Shown: positions 35,603 to 44,555 of the stretch, piece by piece
Numbering within the stretch: the stretch's first letter is position 1
Layout: every line of letters starts with the position of its first letter
Assembly (NCBI RefSeq): GCF_001428245.1
Contig: NZ_LMRV01000066.1
Location: 62,001-126,000, forward strand
Direction of reading: 5' to 3'
DNA: 64,000 bases
DNA from: Paenibacillus sp. Soil522
GTDB taxonomy: Bacteria > Bacillota > Bacilli > Paenibacillales > Paenibacillaceae
Notes under the pieces: model-generated
The model's input: only the letters and a program-made list of their open reading frames with translations
Databases searched by the model: none
Told to the model about the DNA's origin: nothing
Program-made: the position numbers and the translations under genes

Positions 35603-36886
35603 TTACTCTGCGAGAGAATTGATATACGCATCAATTTGAAATGTTTTTTCGGAAAACCGCTTCCACATTTGCTCCCGATACTGCCATTTTTCCGGCCAAA
35701 GAGGATCCGGATGCGGCAATTCGGCATCCGTTCGTTTTACATTCAGCACCTTCATCCACCAGGCAGGCGGTGCAGCGGTTGGATCGGTTTGAAGCGAGCC
35801 GTTAAACAAATACAAGGATGCTCTTGCTGGCAGCTGTCCCGAGCGGTCGTAGATCATTTGCTGATTGTTTACATTGGTCATTTCCCGGATCCACAACATG
35901 GCTTCCTCTTCCGCATTGCTGTTTGAGGAGATGACGTAGCTGTGTCCATTTAACCAAGGATAATCGATACGGTCTTGATCGACGAGCAGCTTCTTTCGCA
36001 GTGCATCATTCAAATTCTCGTATTCGCTCCAAGGGATTATAGCGGATAGCAGGCTGTTGCTTTGAAACGCCTCGTTTAATTGGCCAATCGCGTTAACCGC
36101 GATCCGGCTCATATGCTGTTCCATTTTTTGCAGCCAGGCAAGCTGTGAAGTCTGGATCTCGCTAAAGGGCAGCAATTTCAACAAATTCGATCGATCCGTC
36201 TGGTAAGCAGCCAACCATATAAGCTGCTGCTGCAAATCGCCTTCGCTCCAATTCACAATGCTTACCTTAGAATTTAGCTCGATTACTTTTGATGCGGCAG
36301 CCTGAAAAGAAGCCCAATCGGAGGGAGGTTCCTTTAAACCAGCCGCCGCAAGCAAGGCTTCGCTCCATACGACTATATAGGGATTCACTTCCCGTGGGAC
36401 ACCCCATAAATAACCGTTCCATGTGAGCGGATCCAACAGACCCGTCAGCTGATCCGTGAGAGCATCCCCTGTCATGATGCTGTCTGCAGGCTTTAGAAAC
36501 CCCTGTATGGCGAATGGCCTAACCCATCCATTATCAAGCAGCATAATATCTGAAGCTTCCCCCTGCCGGCTCTGAAGCGCCCAAAGGTCATAAGCTCTAT
36601 CTTTAAATGGCTCATTCGTAAGCTTTACTTGAATATGGGGATGTTCGATCATGAAATTCCGGTTTAGCTCCTGCAGCTGCTGGAACTGTGAGTCCGGCAA
36701 GGAAACGTTTACATAAATGTTGGAGATCTGCTCGACGATAAGCTCTCCCTGCTCAGGCTGATCATTTGATTTCCCGTCCGGCTTACCAATACTTGCTGGA
36801 TTCGTATTTCGCGAGAATGGGGTAAGCAACAATGCTGCTATCAGTAACGTGCCGATCATAAACAGCACATGTTTTCTGGATATCAC
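35603..36886 (-). CDS. Extracellular solute-binding protein, family 1 (orphan)
   Basis: 427 residues. Signal or anchor at 8-25 (LFMIGTLLIAALLLTPF) without a lipobox Cys, then a family 1 (maltose-binding-like) fold: VNVSLPDSQFQQLQELNRNFMIEHPHIQVKL, EASDIMLLDNGWVRPFAIQGFLKP, LWGVPREVNPYIVVWSEALLAAAGL. Members bind carbohydrates for ABC import or sensing. No permease or kinase genes are adjacent, and the missing lipobox is unusual for a Gram-positive transporter subunit, so it may be a sensor or scavenger part acting with distant genes. Confidence 0.82.
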   Translation of the reverse strand: MISRKHVLFMIGTLLIAALLLTPFSRNTNPASIGKPDGKSNDQPEQGELIVEQISNIYVNVSLPDSQFQQLQELNRNFMIEHPHIQVKLTNEPFKDRAYDLWALQSRQGEASDIMLLDNGWVRPFAIQGFLKPADSIMTGDALTDQLTGLLDPLTWNGYLWGVPREVNPYIVVWSEALLAAAGLKEPPSDWASFQAAASKVIELNSKVSIVNWSEGDLQQQLIWLAAYQTDRSNLLKLLPFSEIQTSQLAWLQKMEQHMSRIAVNAIGQLNEAFQSNSLLSAIIPWSEYENLNDALRKKLLVDQDRIDYPWLNGHSYVISSNSNAEEEAMLWIREMTNVNNQQMIYDRSGQLPARASLYLFNGSLQTDPTAAPPAWWMKVLNVKRTDAELPHPDPLWPEKWQYREQMWKRFSEKTFQIDAYINSLAE

Positions 36887-37000
36887 AGCCTTCTTCCTTT
36901 CAACCTTGAATCTGCTAAAAATAGGATAACAATAAATTCATGATTTGTCCAAATGAACCTGCTTAAGTTATAGCTGTTTGTCTTTAACTTATTTCCGCAC

Positions 37001-37032
37001 AAAATAAAATGACCCCCTCTTTGATGAGGGGG
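37001..37032 (-). terminator. Terminator behind the PhoH-family gene
   Basis: Minus strand stem CCCCCTC / GAGGGGG with a 6-nt loop followed by TCATTTTATTTT, 10 bp after the stop. Confidence 0.8.
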
Positions 37033-37041
37033 CCATCATGC

Positions 37042-38373
37042 TTACAGTAAATCAGCCGCGAGTTGAGCCAGCTTCGAGCGCTCGCCCTTCTCCAGCGTCA
37101 TATGCCCGCTGATTCCTTCGGATTTGAAGCGTTCCACAATATGCGTCAATCCGTTGCTGATGGAATCAAGGTACGGATGGTCAATTTGCTCCGGGTCGCC
37201 CATAAGTACAATTTTGCTGCCTTCGCCGACCCGCGATACGATCGTTTTCACTTCATGCTTCGTTAGGTTTTGCGCCTCATCAATAATAATGAATTGGCCA
37301 GGAATAGACCTTCCGCGAATATAGGTTAACGCCTCAACCTGAATGCTGCCCATCCCCATCAATATTTTATCGATGTCGCCTGCCTTTTTTGTATCGAACA
37401 AATATTCTAAATTATCATAAATCGGCTGCATCCATGGGCGCAGCTTCTCTTCCTTCTCACCTGGCAAATACCCGATATCCTTGCCCATCGGAACGACCGG
37501 CCTTGCGATTAGCAGCTTCTTATACTTATGCTCATCCTCTGTTTTCAGAAGACCTGCAGCCAGTGCGATAAGCGTCTTCCCGGTACCAGCCTTGCCTGTA
37601 AGAGTCACGAGCGGGATATCGTCATTTAGGAGCAGCTCAAGCGCCATACGCTGCTGTGCATTGCGGGCCGTTATGCCCCATATCGGATCATTGCTTAAAT
37701 ATAGCGGCTCAAGCCTCGCTCCGTCTTGGCTCACTTTGAGCAGCGCAGACTTTGAAGTACCCATTTCGTCCCTCAAAATAACAAACTCATTCGGATTTAA
37801 CCTGATGTTCAGATGCATGTTGTTTACGGTTAAAAAGCGGTAGGTGTAAAATTCATCAATGACAGCAGGATGAACATAAAGCGTCATATAGCCTGCGTAA
37901 AAGTCCGACGATACGACCACATTATCCGATAAATAATCTTGCGCTTGCAAGCCAAGCACATCAGCCTTGATACGAACAAGCACATCTTTGCTTACCAGGA
38001 CGATGCTTTGCTTCTCAGGTTCATTCTCCTGCTCTATGTGGTAATTCAGCGCAACCGCTAAAATCCGATTATCATTTGACATTTCCCCAAACATTTCTTG
38101 CACGCGCATAAAGCTGCGGTGATTTAATTCCACCTTGAGCAGGCCGCCGCTTGGCAGCTCTATACCTTCGTGCAAATGTCCTTTTTCTCTCATCTTGTCG
38201 AGCAGACGCGAGATCGAGCGGGCATTACGCCCTAATTCATCAGCTAACCTTTTCTTTGAATCGATTTCCTCCAACACGACCGCGGGAATTATGACCTCAT
38301 TATCGTTGAAAGCAAAAATCGCTTGCGGATCATGAAGCAGCACATTTGTATCGAGCACGAATATTTTTTTCAT
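37042..38373 (-). CDS. ylaK: PIN-PhoH ATPase (YlaK/PhoH2-like)
   Basis: 443 residues, two domains. Residues 1-150 are a PIN nuclease domain (KKIFVLDTNVLLHDPQAIFAF, acidic residues D8 and later IIPAVVLEEID). The C-terminal half is a PhoH ATPase: PLVTLTGKAGTGKTLIALAAGLL (Walker A), FIIIDEAQNLTKHEVKTIVSR (Walker B), and GDPEQIDHPYLD. PhoH2 proteins couple RNA helicase and RNase activities. Divergent neighbour ylaJ-like and ylaH/typA further right match the Bacillus yla region, supporting ylaK. Confidence 0.93.
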   Translation of the reverse strand: MKKIFVLDTNVLLHDPQAIFAFNDNEVIIPAVVLEEIDSKKRLADELGRNARSISRLLDKMREKGHLHEGIELPSGGLLKVELNHRSFMRVQEMFGEMSNDNRILAVALNYHIEQENEPEKQSIVLVSKDVLVRIKADVLGLQAQDYLSDNVVVSSDFYAGYMTLYVHPAVIDEFYTYRFLTVNNMHLNIRLNPNEFVILRDEMGTSKSALLKVSQDGARLEPLYLSNDPIWGITARNAQQRMALELLLNDDIPLVTLTGKAGTGKTLIALAAGLLKTEDEHKYKKLLIARPVVPMGKDIGYLPGEKEEKLRPWMQPIYDNLEYLFDTKKAGDIDKILMGMGSIQVEALTYIRGRSIPGQFIIIDEAQNLTKHEVKTIVSRVGEGSKIVLMGDPEQIDHPYLDSISNGLTHIVERFKSEGISGHMTLEKGERSKLAQLAADLL

Positions 38374-38496
38374 GAGAACCCTCCCGGCGTTGGATATTCA
38401 TTAGAGGCCATACATAGCATAGCGCAGCTGCGGGTATGCTATGGCGGACAGGTAAAACTTTAAATTTTTCACGAGTAAAAAAAAGAGGTGGCAAAC

Positions 38497-39036
38497 ATGT
38501 TAAAATGGCTTACTTCAGCGATCATTGTTGCGATTGTAGCGACAGGCTGCAGCACCGTCGCACGTAATGAGACATCACCCTCTCCACGAAATAATGGCCG
38601 TGTCCAGGCTCAGCAAACCGAACCAAGAAAAAAGGAGATTAAAGACTCAGCCCAGGTTGCAGCACATCTGGAACAGCTGGCCAAAGGAATTGATGGTGTA
38701 ACGAACGCGCACTGTGTCGTGTTCGGAAATACTGCAATTGTCGGCATCGATGTAGATGCCAAGATGGAGCGGTCAAGAGTCGGCACGATCAAATACTCCG
38801 TTGCCGAAGCGTTTCGTAAAGATCCTTACGGCGTAGACGCTCTTGTAACCGCAGATATTGATCTCTCCCAGAGAATTAATGAAATTGGCGCCGATATCAA
38901 TCGCGGAAGACCAATAGCCGGCTTCGCAGAAGAAATGGCTGATATTATGGGAAGATTAATACCGCAGTTGCCTCGCGATATCATGCCGCAGGAGCCGGAA
39001 AAACAAGAAGCTCCAAAAATGAATAAGAAATTGTAA
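38497..39036 (+). CDS. ylaJ: YhcN/YlaJ family sporulation lipoprotein
   Basis: 179 residues from the ATG behind AGAGGTGG; a GTG three codons earlier is inside the ribosome site. Lipoprotein signal with lipobox VATGC, then a YhcN domain: AQVAAHLEQLAKGIDGVTNAHCVVFGNTAIVGIDV and VGTIKYSVAEAFRKD. Members are present in spores and influence germination or outgrowth. Divergent from ylaK. Confidence 0.9.
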   Translation: MLKWLTSAIIVAIVATGCSTVARNETSPSPRNNGRVQAQQTEPRKKEIKDSAQVAAHLEQLAKGIDGVTNAHCVVFGNTAIVGIDVDAKMERSRVGTIKYSVAEAFRKDPYGVDALVTADIDLSQRINEIGADINRGRPIAGFAEEMADIMGRLIPQLPRDIMPQEPEKQEAPKMNKKL

Positions 39037-39053
39037 AGGTCCCCTGAAGACAC

Positions 39054-39084
39054 AAAAAGCCTAGTGAGCTAATCACTAGGCTTT
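39054..39084. terminator. Bidirectional terminator overlapping a small gene's end
   Basis: 12-bp perfect stem AAAGCCTAGTGA / TCACTAGGCTTT, 5-nt loop. The TAG stop of the converging 79-residue gene is within the stem. Confidence 0.9.
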
Positions 39085-39315
39085 CTTCATGGCAGCGAAA
39101 ACTTGTACATCCAAGTAGTCCGCAGCAATCATCTTATTCGGTTTGTTGTACGCAAGGGTAGTGGACAAGCACGCAGCATTGTTCACCACGTCCCCGATAC
39201 CCGTAATGCTCGAGGTCATACTGTCAGATACCGCATTAAGTCTGTGCAGTAGAACGATTGGATCATGCAATTCTTCGATCGGTCGCTTGGATCTTGCGGC
39301 TTCGGCGTTGGTCAT
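39076..39315 (-). CDS. Conserved-looking small cytoplasmic protein, unknown function
   Basis: 79 residues (MTNAEAARSKRPIEELHDP...). No family recognised. Reality is supported by AAGGAGG 7 nt before the second ATG of an ATG-CCC-ATG start, and by the terminator built into its end. It has no signal or membrane segment; the sequence is helical with DPIVLLHRLNAVSDSMTSS. The Cys in NNAACLSTTLAY is the only one. Confidence 0.7.
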   Translation of the reverse strand: MTNAEAARSKRPIEELHDPIVLLHRLNAVSDSMTSSITGIGDVVNNAACLSTTLAYNKPNKMIAADYLDVQVFAAMKKA

Positions 39316-39395
39316 GGGCATGACCTCCTTCTGAACAGATTCAATAATGGCCTCTGTAGCATTATTATATCCATATTATTAGCGACAGTCTATGG

Positions 39396-40445
39396 TTATT
39401 CAGCCATTTTTGCCTTTAGCGCTGCCCGAGCCTCTTCGAGCTTCGTTTCATCCAAATAAACATACGGACTTCTCCATGTTCCTTCAAGCGGAATGAACGT
39501 AATATCATTGCGGCTTATGCCCAAATAAGTAGTCATCATATTTTTAATTTCTTTGGATGGCATATCCATGGTTAAGTTTTCTCCGACAGCCTCGATAACG
39601 GAACCTATTTTCGTAACACCGTCAAAGGTCTTCATCTTATCTGTTAGAGCGCCAATGACTTGGCTTTGCCGCTTGTTGCGGTCAAAATCGCTTGACATGT
39701 TTTTTCCATCGTTGGATTTACGGTAACGGACGAAATCCAGCGCCTTTTCACCGCTCAGCACCTGAACCCCTTTTTGGAGATCAATGTTCGTGCCATCCGC
39801 TGTATCTGTATATTTCATGCGCATGTCGACATCCACTTCTACGCCGCCTAGCGCATCAACCACATCTGCAAAGCCTTGGAAATTGATTACGGCCGAATAT
39901 TTAATGTCAATATCGAATAGCTTGCTCATTACGTTACGAACCTCTTGTTTGGCATCCGCGTATGCTGCTTCTTTTTCCAAATTTTTATTATTAAGTGCAT
40001 TCATATAAAAATCAGCATAGAAGCTATTTGCTTTGCGCGTTCTGTAGCCATCCACATCGATGTTTGAATCCCGCGGAATCGTAACGATCGTAGCCGATTT
40101 AGAATTTGGATTAAATACCGCTACCATCAGTACATCCGTATTCAAACCGCCTCCATGAGAACGCGAGTCAATGCCCATCAGCAGCATGGCAACCGCCTTA
40201 TCCTTAACAGACTCTCCGGCTGGTATGACGACTTCGTTATCACTTGGCGCAGAGATTTGATCAACTGCTTCATCCGCTTTGAACACCAAATAGGCCAGAG
40301 CCGCAGCTGCGATGAGCAGTACCGCGAATAGCAATACAAAAATCGTTTTAAGTACCGAACGCTTTTTGCGCGGTTTTTGTTTTTTTGATTTTGCTGATTG
40401 ACGCGAATCCGTTCTTGGAGGTAATTCTGTTGAACCTTTACTCAT
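39396..40445 (-). CDS. LytR-CpsA-Psr (LCP) family cell wall glycopolymer ligase
   Basis: About 349 residues: basic cytoplasmic tail (KSKKQKPRKKRS), membrane segment at about 36-57, LCP domain from about 85 (AVAMLLMGIDSRSHGG, NSKSATIVTIPRDSNI, ADVVDALGGVEVDVDMRMKY, LDFVRYRKSNDG, DRNKRQSQVIGAL). The Arg and Asp residues of these motifs bind polyprenyl pyrophosphate. LCP enzymes attach teichoic acid or other polymers to peptidoglycan. Paralogue (TagT, U or V-like) not decidable. Start behind GGTGG. Confidence 0.95.
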   Translation of the reverse strand: MSKGSTELPPRTDSRQSAKSKKQKPRKKRSVLKTIFVLLFAVLLIAAAALAYLVFKADEAVDQISAPSDNEVVIPAGESVKDKAVAMLLMGIDSRSHGGGLNTDVLMVAVFNPNSKSATIVTIPRDSNIDVDGYRTRKANSFYADFYMNALNNKNLEKEAAYADAKQEVRNVMSKLFDIDIKYSAVINFQGFADVVDALGGVEVDVDMRMKYTDTADGTNIDLQKGVQVLSGEKALDFVRYRKSNDGKNMSSDFDRNKRQSQVIGALTDKMKTFDGVTKIGSVIEAVGENLTMDMPSKEIKNMMTTYLGISRNDITFIPLEGTWRSPYVYLDETKLEEARAALKAKMAE

Positions 40446-40462
40446 ATGTTCCACCTTCAAGT

Positions 40463-40735
40463 TCAGTTGTATTTTGGATTAGATTCGATGTCCGCTAAGA
40501 GCTGTTCGCCCCTATCCCGGGGAAAAAGCTGCAGCTTGGAACGGCCATCCTTTTCATATTTCACGTGAATCATCGTTGCGTCGGTCTTGATGATGACAAA
40601 GCTCGATAAGCCGTGATCTTCAGTCAAAATTTGCGCAAAAAACGCAAGTGTATCGATAGCCGCTTGGTCATCTTGACGAGCATCCGCTACCAGCTTAATT
40701 TGCAGCCAGTTGAATAGGGCATCCTCGAGCTTCAT
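40463..40735 (-). CDS. Small protein of unknown function
   Basis: 90 residues, acidic/basic mixed, no signal or membrane segment: begins KLEDALFNWLQIKLVADARQ and contains SFVIIKTDATMIHVKYEKDG, an alpha-then-beta layout. It overlaps the ylaH-like stop by 4 bp (ATGA arrangement) and is 17 bp before the LCP gene, so it is translated as part of that operon. No family recognised. Confidence 0.75.
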   Translation of the reverse strand: MKLEDALFNWLQIKLVADARQDDQAAIDTLAFFAQILTEDHGLSSFVIIKTDATMIHVKYEKDGRSKLQLFPRDRGEQLLADIESNPKYN

Positions 40736-41043
40736 TTGCCTGATTCCGCATTTTGCGGCGGATTACCGCCCGTCTTGCTGCCCTTCCATTTGTCGTACAG
40801 CTGACGGCCGCGGAGCATAAGCATCATAAGAACTGCCACCCCCATACATTGAATGATCGGCAGCTTATCTACTTGTAATATCATCAAAACGAATGAACCA
40901 AACGCAATCAAGGCATACACAAGTATTTCTTTCAACAACGGCAGCTTCTGCTGAGCTCGAAACACTTTATTGAATATGTATATCGTAAAGCCCAGTATAA
41001 TCAAATAAGAAATGAGCTTATGATCGCTAAGCCATGCCTGCAT
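40732..41043 (-). CDS. ylaH: YlaH-like membrane protein
   Basis: 103 residues with three membrane segments (about 9-25, 38-57, 62-78) and a Gly/Asn-rich basic tail (GSKTGGNPPQNAESGK). Position next to typA (ylaG) and the motif KLPLLKEILVYALIAFGSFVLMIL fit Bacillus YlaH, function unknown. ATG spaced 8 nt from AGGGGG. Confidence 0.8.
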   Translation of the reverse strand: MQAWLSDHKLISYLIILGFTIYIFNKVFRAQQKLPLLKEILVYALIAFGSFVLMILQVDKLPIIQCMGVAVLMMLMLRGRQLYDKWKGSKTGGNPPQNAESGK

Positions 41044-41115
41044 GCAGCATACCCCCTTCTTCAATTGTAAACGGCTTTCGCCGCACTTTAGTTGCAAAAC
41101 AACGGTATCAGTGTG

Positions 41116-41164
41116 AAATATAAGTGGGATTATAAGTTAAAAACTTATAATCCCACTTATATTT
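41116..41164. repeat. Perfect 49-bp palindrome (23-bp arms, 3-nt loop)
   Basis: Left arm AAATATAAGTGGGATTATAA plus GTT, loop AAA, right arm the exact complement. Located between the typA terminator and the ylaH-like start. Longer than a normal terminator stem and without a clean T-run. Confidence 0.92.
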
Positions 41165-41168
41165 TAAA

Positions 41169-41206
41169 GAAAACGTAAGGCTTTGCATAAGCAAAACCTT
41201 ACGTTT
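41169..41206 (-). terminator. typA: typA terminator
   Basis: Minus strand: stem AACGTAAGG-TTTTGC / GCAAAG-CCTTACGTT with TTTTCTTT following; 17 bp after the typA stop. Confidence 0.82.
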
Positions 41207-41222
41207 GTTTAATGATTGGCTC

Positions 41223-43064
41223 TTAAACGCTTGCTTGAGCGTTTTTACGGTTTTTATCCGCACGTTCGCGCTCGCTCTTGTTCAAAATTTTCTTGCGCAG
41301 ACGAATCGACTTAGGTGTAATTTCACAGAACTCGTCATCATTCAAGTACTCAAGCGCTTGTTCAAGCGAGAATAGACGCGGGCTTTTCAGCGTAACGGTA
41401 TCGTCTTTACCTGCTGAACGAATGTTGTTCAGCTGTTTAACTTTACAGATGTTGACGATGATATCGTTCTCGCGAGTATGTTCGCCCACGATCATGCCTT
41501 CATAGATCTCAGTACCTGGCTCCAAGAACTGAATTCCACGGTCTTCAACGCCCATCATGCCGTAGAAAGTCGATGTTCCGTTTTCACTTGCTACGAGAAC
41601 GCCTTGATGACGGCCGCCAACGCCTGAACCCGCAAGCGGACCATAGCTGTCAAATGCGTTGTTCATAATGCCGTAACCGCGTGTCAACGTCAAAAATTGT
41701 GTACGGTAACCAATCAAACCACGCGCAGGAATTCTGAATTCCAAACGAACTTGACCGTTTCCGTGATTAATCATGTTAAGCATTTCGGCTTTGCGAGTTC
41801 CCAGACTTTCCATAACAGCGCCCATGCTTTCCTCAGGCGTGTCAATCAGTAAACGCTCGTAAGGCTCTTGCTTCTTACCATCAATTTCCTTGATGATAAC
41901 TTCAGGCTTAGACACTTGAAGCTCAAAGCCTTCGCGACGCATGTTCTCGATTAGAATACCCAGGTGAAGCTCTCCGCGGCCAGATACGACAAATGCATCC
42001 GGGCTATCTGTTTCGTCAACGCGAAGCGCTACATCCGTCTCAAGCTCTTTGTAGAGACGCTCACGCAGCTTGCGGGATGTAACCCATTTGCCCTCACGGC
42101 CTGCAAAAGGGCTGTTGTTAACAAGGAATGTCATTTGAAGAGTAGGCTCGTCGATTTTTAGAACCGGCAAAGCTTCTGGCTTCTGCGGATCAGCGATTGT
42201 CTCCCCAATGTTGATTTCACGAATACCCGCAATCGCGATGATATCGCCCGCGCCTGCTTCCTCGATCTCAACGCGCTTCAATCCTACGAAACCGAACAGT
42301 TTCTCAATTCTTGCTTGCTTAGTGCCGCCTTCACGGGTCATTACCGCAACGGATTGGCCTTGCTTGATGATACCACGGTTAACGCGGCCGACCGCAATAC
42401 GGCCAAGATACTCATTGTAATCAAGCAAAGTAACCAGGAATTGCAATGGTTGTTCTACATCCTCAGTCGGTGATGGAATGTTGCTAACGATGGTTTCATA
42501 TAAAGCTTCCATGTTCTCGTCTTGTTTCTCAGGATCAAGACTGGAAGTACCCATTAACGCAGATGCATAAACAACTGGGAACTCAAGCTGCTCATCATTA
42601 GCGCCCAGCTCGATAAATAGATCAAGAACCTCATCTACAACCTCTTGAGGCCGAGCGTTCGGACGGTCAATCTTGTTCACGACAACGATAGGCGTCTGGT
42701 TTGATTCAAGAGCCTTACGCAAAACGAACTTCGTTTGCGGCATGCAGCCCTCGAATGCGTCAACGACCAGCAGAACGCCGTCTACCATCTTCATAATACG
42801 CTCAACTTCTCCTCCGAAGTCAGCATGTCCAGGTGTATCCACAATGTTAATCAAATAGTCTTTGTAGTTAATTGCTGTGTTCTTAGCCAAAATCGTAATA
42901 CCGCGTTCACGCTCTAGGTCGTTAGAGTCCATCGCGCGTTCCTGTACTGCTTCATGATCACGAAACGTACCTGATTGTTGAAGCAGCTTGTCAACCAATG
43001 TTGTTTTACCATGGTCAACGTGGGCAATAATGGCGATATTCCGTAAATTCTCTCTTGCTTGCAT
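41223..43064 (-). CDS. typA: Ribosome-associated GTPase TypA/BipA
   Basis: 613 residues. Translation GTPase motifs [15 protein letters not shown] (G1), RGITI (G2), DTPGHADF (G3), VVNKIDRP (G4) at the N-terminus; then beta-barrel and EF-G III/V-like domains, and the BipA-specific C-terminal domain with [17 protein letters not shown] and [27 protein letters not shown]. Acts in 50S assembly and cold or stress growth. Flanked by yla-type genes as in Bacillus (ylaG). Confidence 0.98.
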   Translation of the reverse strand: MQARENLRNIAIIAHVDHGKTTLVDKLLQQSGTFRDHEAVQERAMDSNDLERERGITILAKNTAINYKDYLINIVDTPGHADFGGEVERIMKMVDGVLLVVDAFEGCMPQTKFVLRKALESNQTPIVVVNKIDRPNARPQEVVDEVLDLFIELGANDEQLEFPVVYASALMGTSSLDPEKQDENMEALYETIVSNIPSPTEDVEQPLQFLVTLLDYNEYLGRIAVGRVNRGIIKQGQSVAVMTREGGTKQARIEKLFGFVGLKRVEIEEAGAGDIIAIAGIREINIGETIADPQKPEALPVLKIDEPTLQMTFLVNNSPFAGREGKWVTSRKLRERLYKELETDVALRVDETDSPDAFVVSGRGELHLGILIENMRREGFELQVSKPEVIIKEIDGKKQEPYERLLIDTPEESMGAVMESLGTRKAEMLNMINHGNGQVRLEFRIPARGLIGYRTQFLTLTRGYGIMNNAFDSYGPLAGSGVGGRHQGVLVASENGTSTFYGMMGVEDRGIQFLEPGTEIYEGMIVGEHTRENDIIVNICKVKQLNNIRSAGKDDTVTLKSPRLFSLEQALEYLNDDEFCEITPKSIRLRKKILNKSERERADKNRKNAQASV

Positions 43065-43104
43065 AACTAGTAATCCACTCCAATTTTTTTTTATTTAAAA
43101 CTTT

Positions 43105-43587
43105 TTACCAACGTCTGCGTTTGCCCAGCATCATCCAACCGCCTGCTGCAATAAATGCAACGGCAATCGCATAAATCCCCCAGCTCCACAACAGCACTAA
43201 AATGACGAACACGGCCGATGCGGCGGCAAGCGCAATCGATGCCGTTAGTACAACACGCGTTCTGGATGAACCGAACAAATAATATTCGTAAAGGCCGGCT
43301 GCTATGCCAAAAATAAACAACGGCCACAAATATTTCAAGCTATCCCATCCAAATAGATTGCAAACCACAAACAGCAGGGCATATACCACGAGCATTCCGC
43401 CTGGGACAAGCACGACTGCCGGTACTAATCTGCCGAAGTAAAGAACATGCAGAAGTACTCCGGGAATTAAGACGAGCAGCGGCCAGAAGATTGCGCCCAA
43501 AAAGCTGAAAACACCTAACTTGCCCAACAAGATAACGACCCCGGCTAACAGCAAAATAATTCCAGCGGAATATTTGTTATTAGGCAT
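43105..43587 (-). CDS. Polytopic membrane protein, LiaF/DUF5668-like
   Basis: 160 residues with five hydrophobic segments covering most of the protein, beginning KYSAGIILLLAGVVILLGKLGVF, the membrane pattern of LiaF/DUF5668 N-terminal domains, but without the soluble C-terminal domain. Ends in a basic RWW-like tail (GKRRRW). Function unknown. 40 bp behind... upstream of typA on the same strand, probably cotranscribed with it. Confidence 0.75.
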   Translation of the reverse strand: MPNNKYSAGIILLLAGVVILLGKLGVFSFLGAIFWPLLVLIPGVLLHVLYFGRLVPAVVLVPGGMLVVYALLFVVCNLFGWDSLKYLWPLFIFGIAAGLYEYYLFGSSRTRVVLTASIALAAASAVFVILVLLWSWGIYAIAVAFIAAGGWMMLGKRRRW

Positions 43588-43702
43588 TCGCGTTCCGCTC
43601 CTTACAACGCCAATCGCATATGTTGACGAAAAGCGTCAGTTTTTATCTATATTAGTTTAAAGGAACTGAGGCAAAAATACCAGTACGTAGCGGGGGTCTG
43701 AA

Positions 43703-43739
43703 CAAAAAAAAACCGTTCCGCCATATTTTGCGTGAACGG
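43703..43739 (-). terminator. Terminator of the minus-strand TerC gene
   Basis: Minus strand stem CCGTTC-ACGC / GCGG-AACGG with mismatches, then nine T residues. Confidence 0.82.
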
Positions 43740-43754
43740 GGCATGTAATAAACC

Positions 43755-44417
43755 TCATAAGACAGGCTTCTTTTTGACAACTGCAAGTGCAATAACGAGC
43801 GGTACGCAAAGCAGTGGAATCGCTTCGCCAAGCGTCTTGGAGCCGTGAAATAACAGCTTATCGAGGCCGGGATCATGCATGAGCATTTCCCCTGCCGCAT
43901 ACGCAAGCAAAGCGGCGCCTATATAAGAAAGAGCAGGAAATTTTTGCAGCAGGGAGCCCAGCATCTGGCTTCCCCAGATAATCATAGGTATGCTTAGTGC
44001 AATTCCGAGCAAAATAAGGACAGGATCGCCGTCTGCGACGGCGGCTATAGCCAGTACATTGTCCAGACTCATAATAAAATCGGCAACCACGATCGTCCAG
44101 ATCGCTTGACCGATCGTTCCCGCTTTTTTTACTTTATGCGCTTCCTGCTGCCCGCCCGCATCAGCTAACAGCTTCACCGCGATATAGAACAATAGTAGAG
44201 CTCCGATCGCTTGCAAATAAGGCACCTGCAGCAGCTTTATAGCAACTAGTGTTAAAATGCACCTAAGCCCTACAGCAGCCAGCGCGCCCCACCATACTGC
44301 GCGTTTGCGCTGCTCCGGCGGAAGCTGCCCGCTAGCCATGGCAATCACAATGGCATTGTCTCCGCTAAGCAATACATTAATTAGAATGATTTCGATAAAT
44401 ATAATAACGCTGTCCAA
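43755..44417 (-). CDS. TerC family integral membrane protein (YjbE-like), copy 1
   Basis: 220 residues, about seven membrane segments. Signature LLSGDNAIVIAMASGQLPPEQRKRA and a second DFIMSLDNVLAIAAVADGD carry the paired Asp/Asn metal-site residues of TerC. TerC members export Mn2+ or help metallate exported enzymes. Start is TTG, 8 nt behind GAGGGGG. Divergent from a second TerC gene; no yybP-ykoY riboswitch could be recognised in the 138-bp gap. Confidence 0.93.
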   Translation of the reverse strand: MDSVIIFIEIILINVLLSGDNAIVIAMASGQLPPEQRKRAVWWGALAAVGLRCILTLVAIKLLQVPYLQAIGALLLFYIAVKLLADAGGQQEAHKVKKAGTIGQAIWTIVVADFIMSLDNVLAIAAVADGDPVLILLGIALSIPMIIWGSQMLGSLLQKFPALSYIGAALLAYAAGEMLMHDPGLDKLLFHGSKTLGEAIPLLCVPLVIALAVVKKKPVL

Positions 44418-44555
44418 GACACATACCCCCTCTACTCAGCTGTATGAACAAGCTGTAGGGAATATGTCCAAAAAAAAATGAATCCTTCTTCACTCTCGTT
44501 CGTATTTATTGTAGACTTCAAGAAGTGCTTATCTAGGAAAGGAGGGAAATTACTT

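Noticed and set aside
43652-43906. 84-residue minus-strand frame behind the TerC gene
   Set aside because: Overlaps the TerC 3' end and terminator, biased composition, no ribosome site.
44418-44555. Manganese (yybP-ykoY) riboswitch before the TerC genes
   Set aside because: Searched for because of the gene family; conserved core could not be matched by eye.
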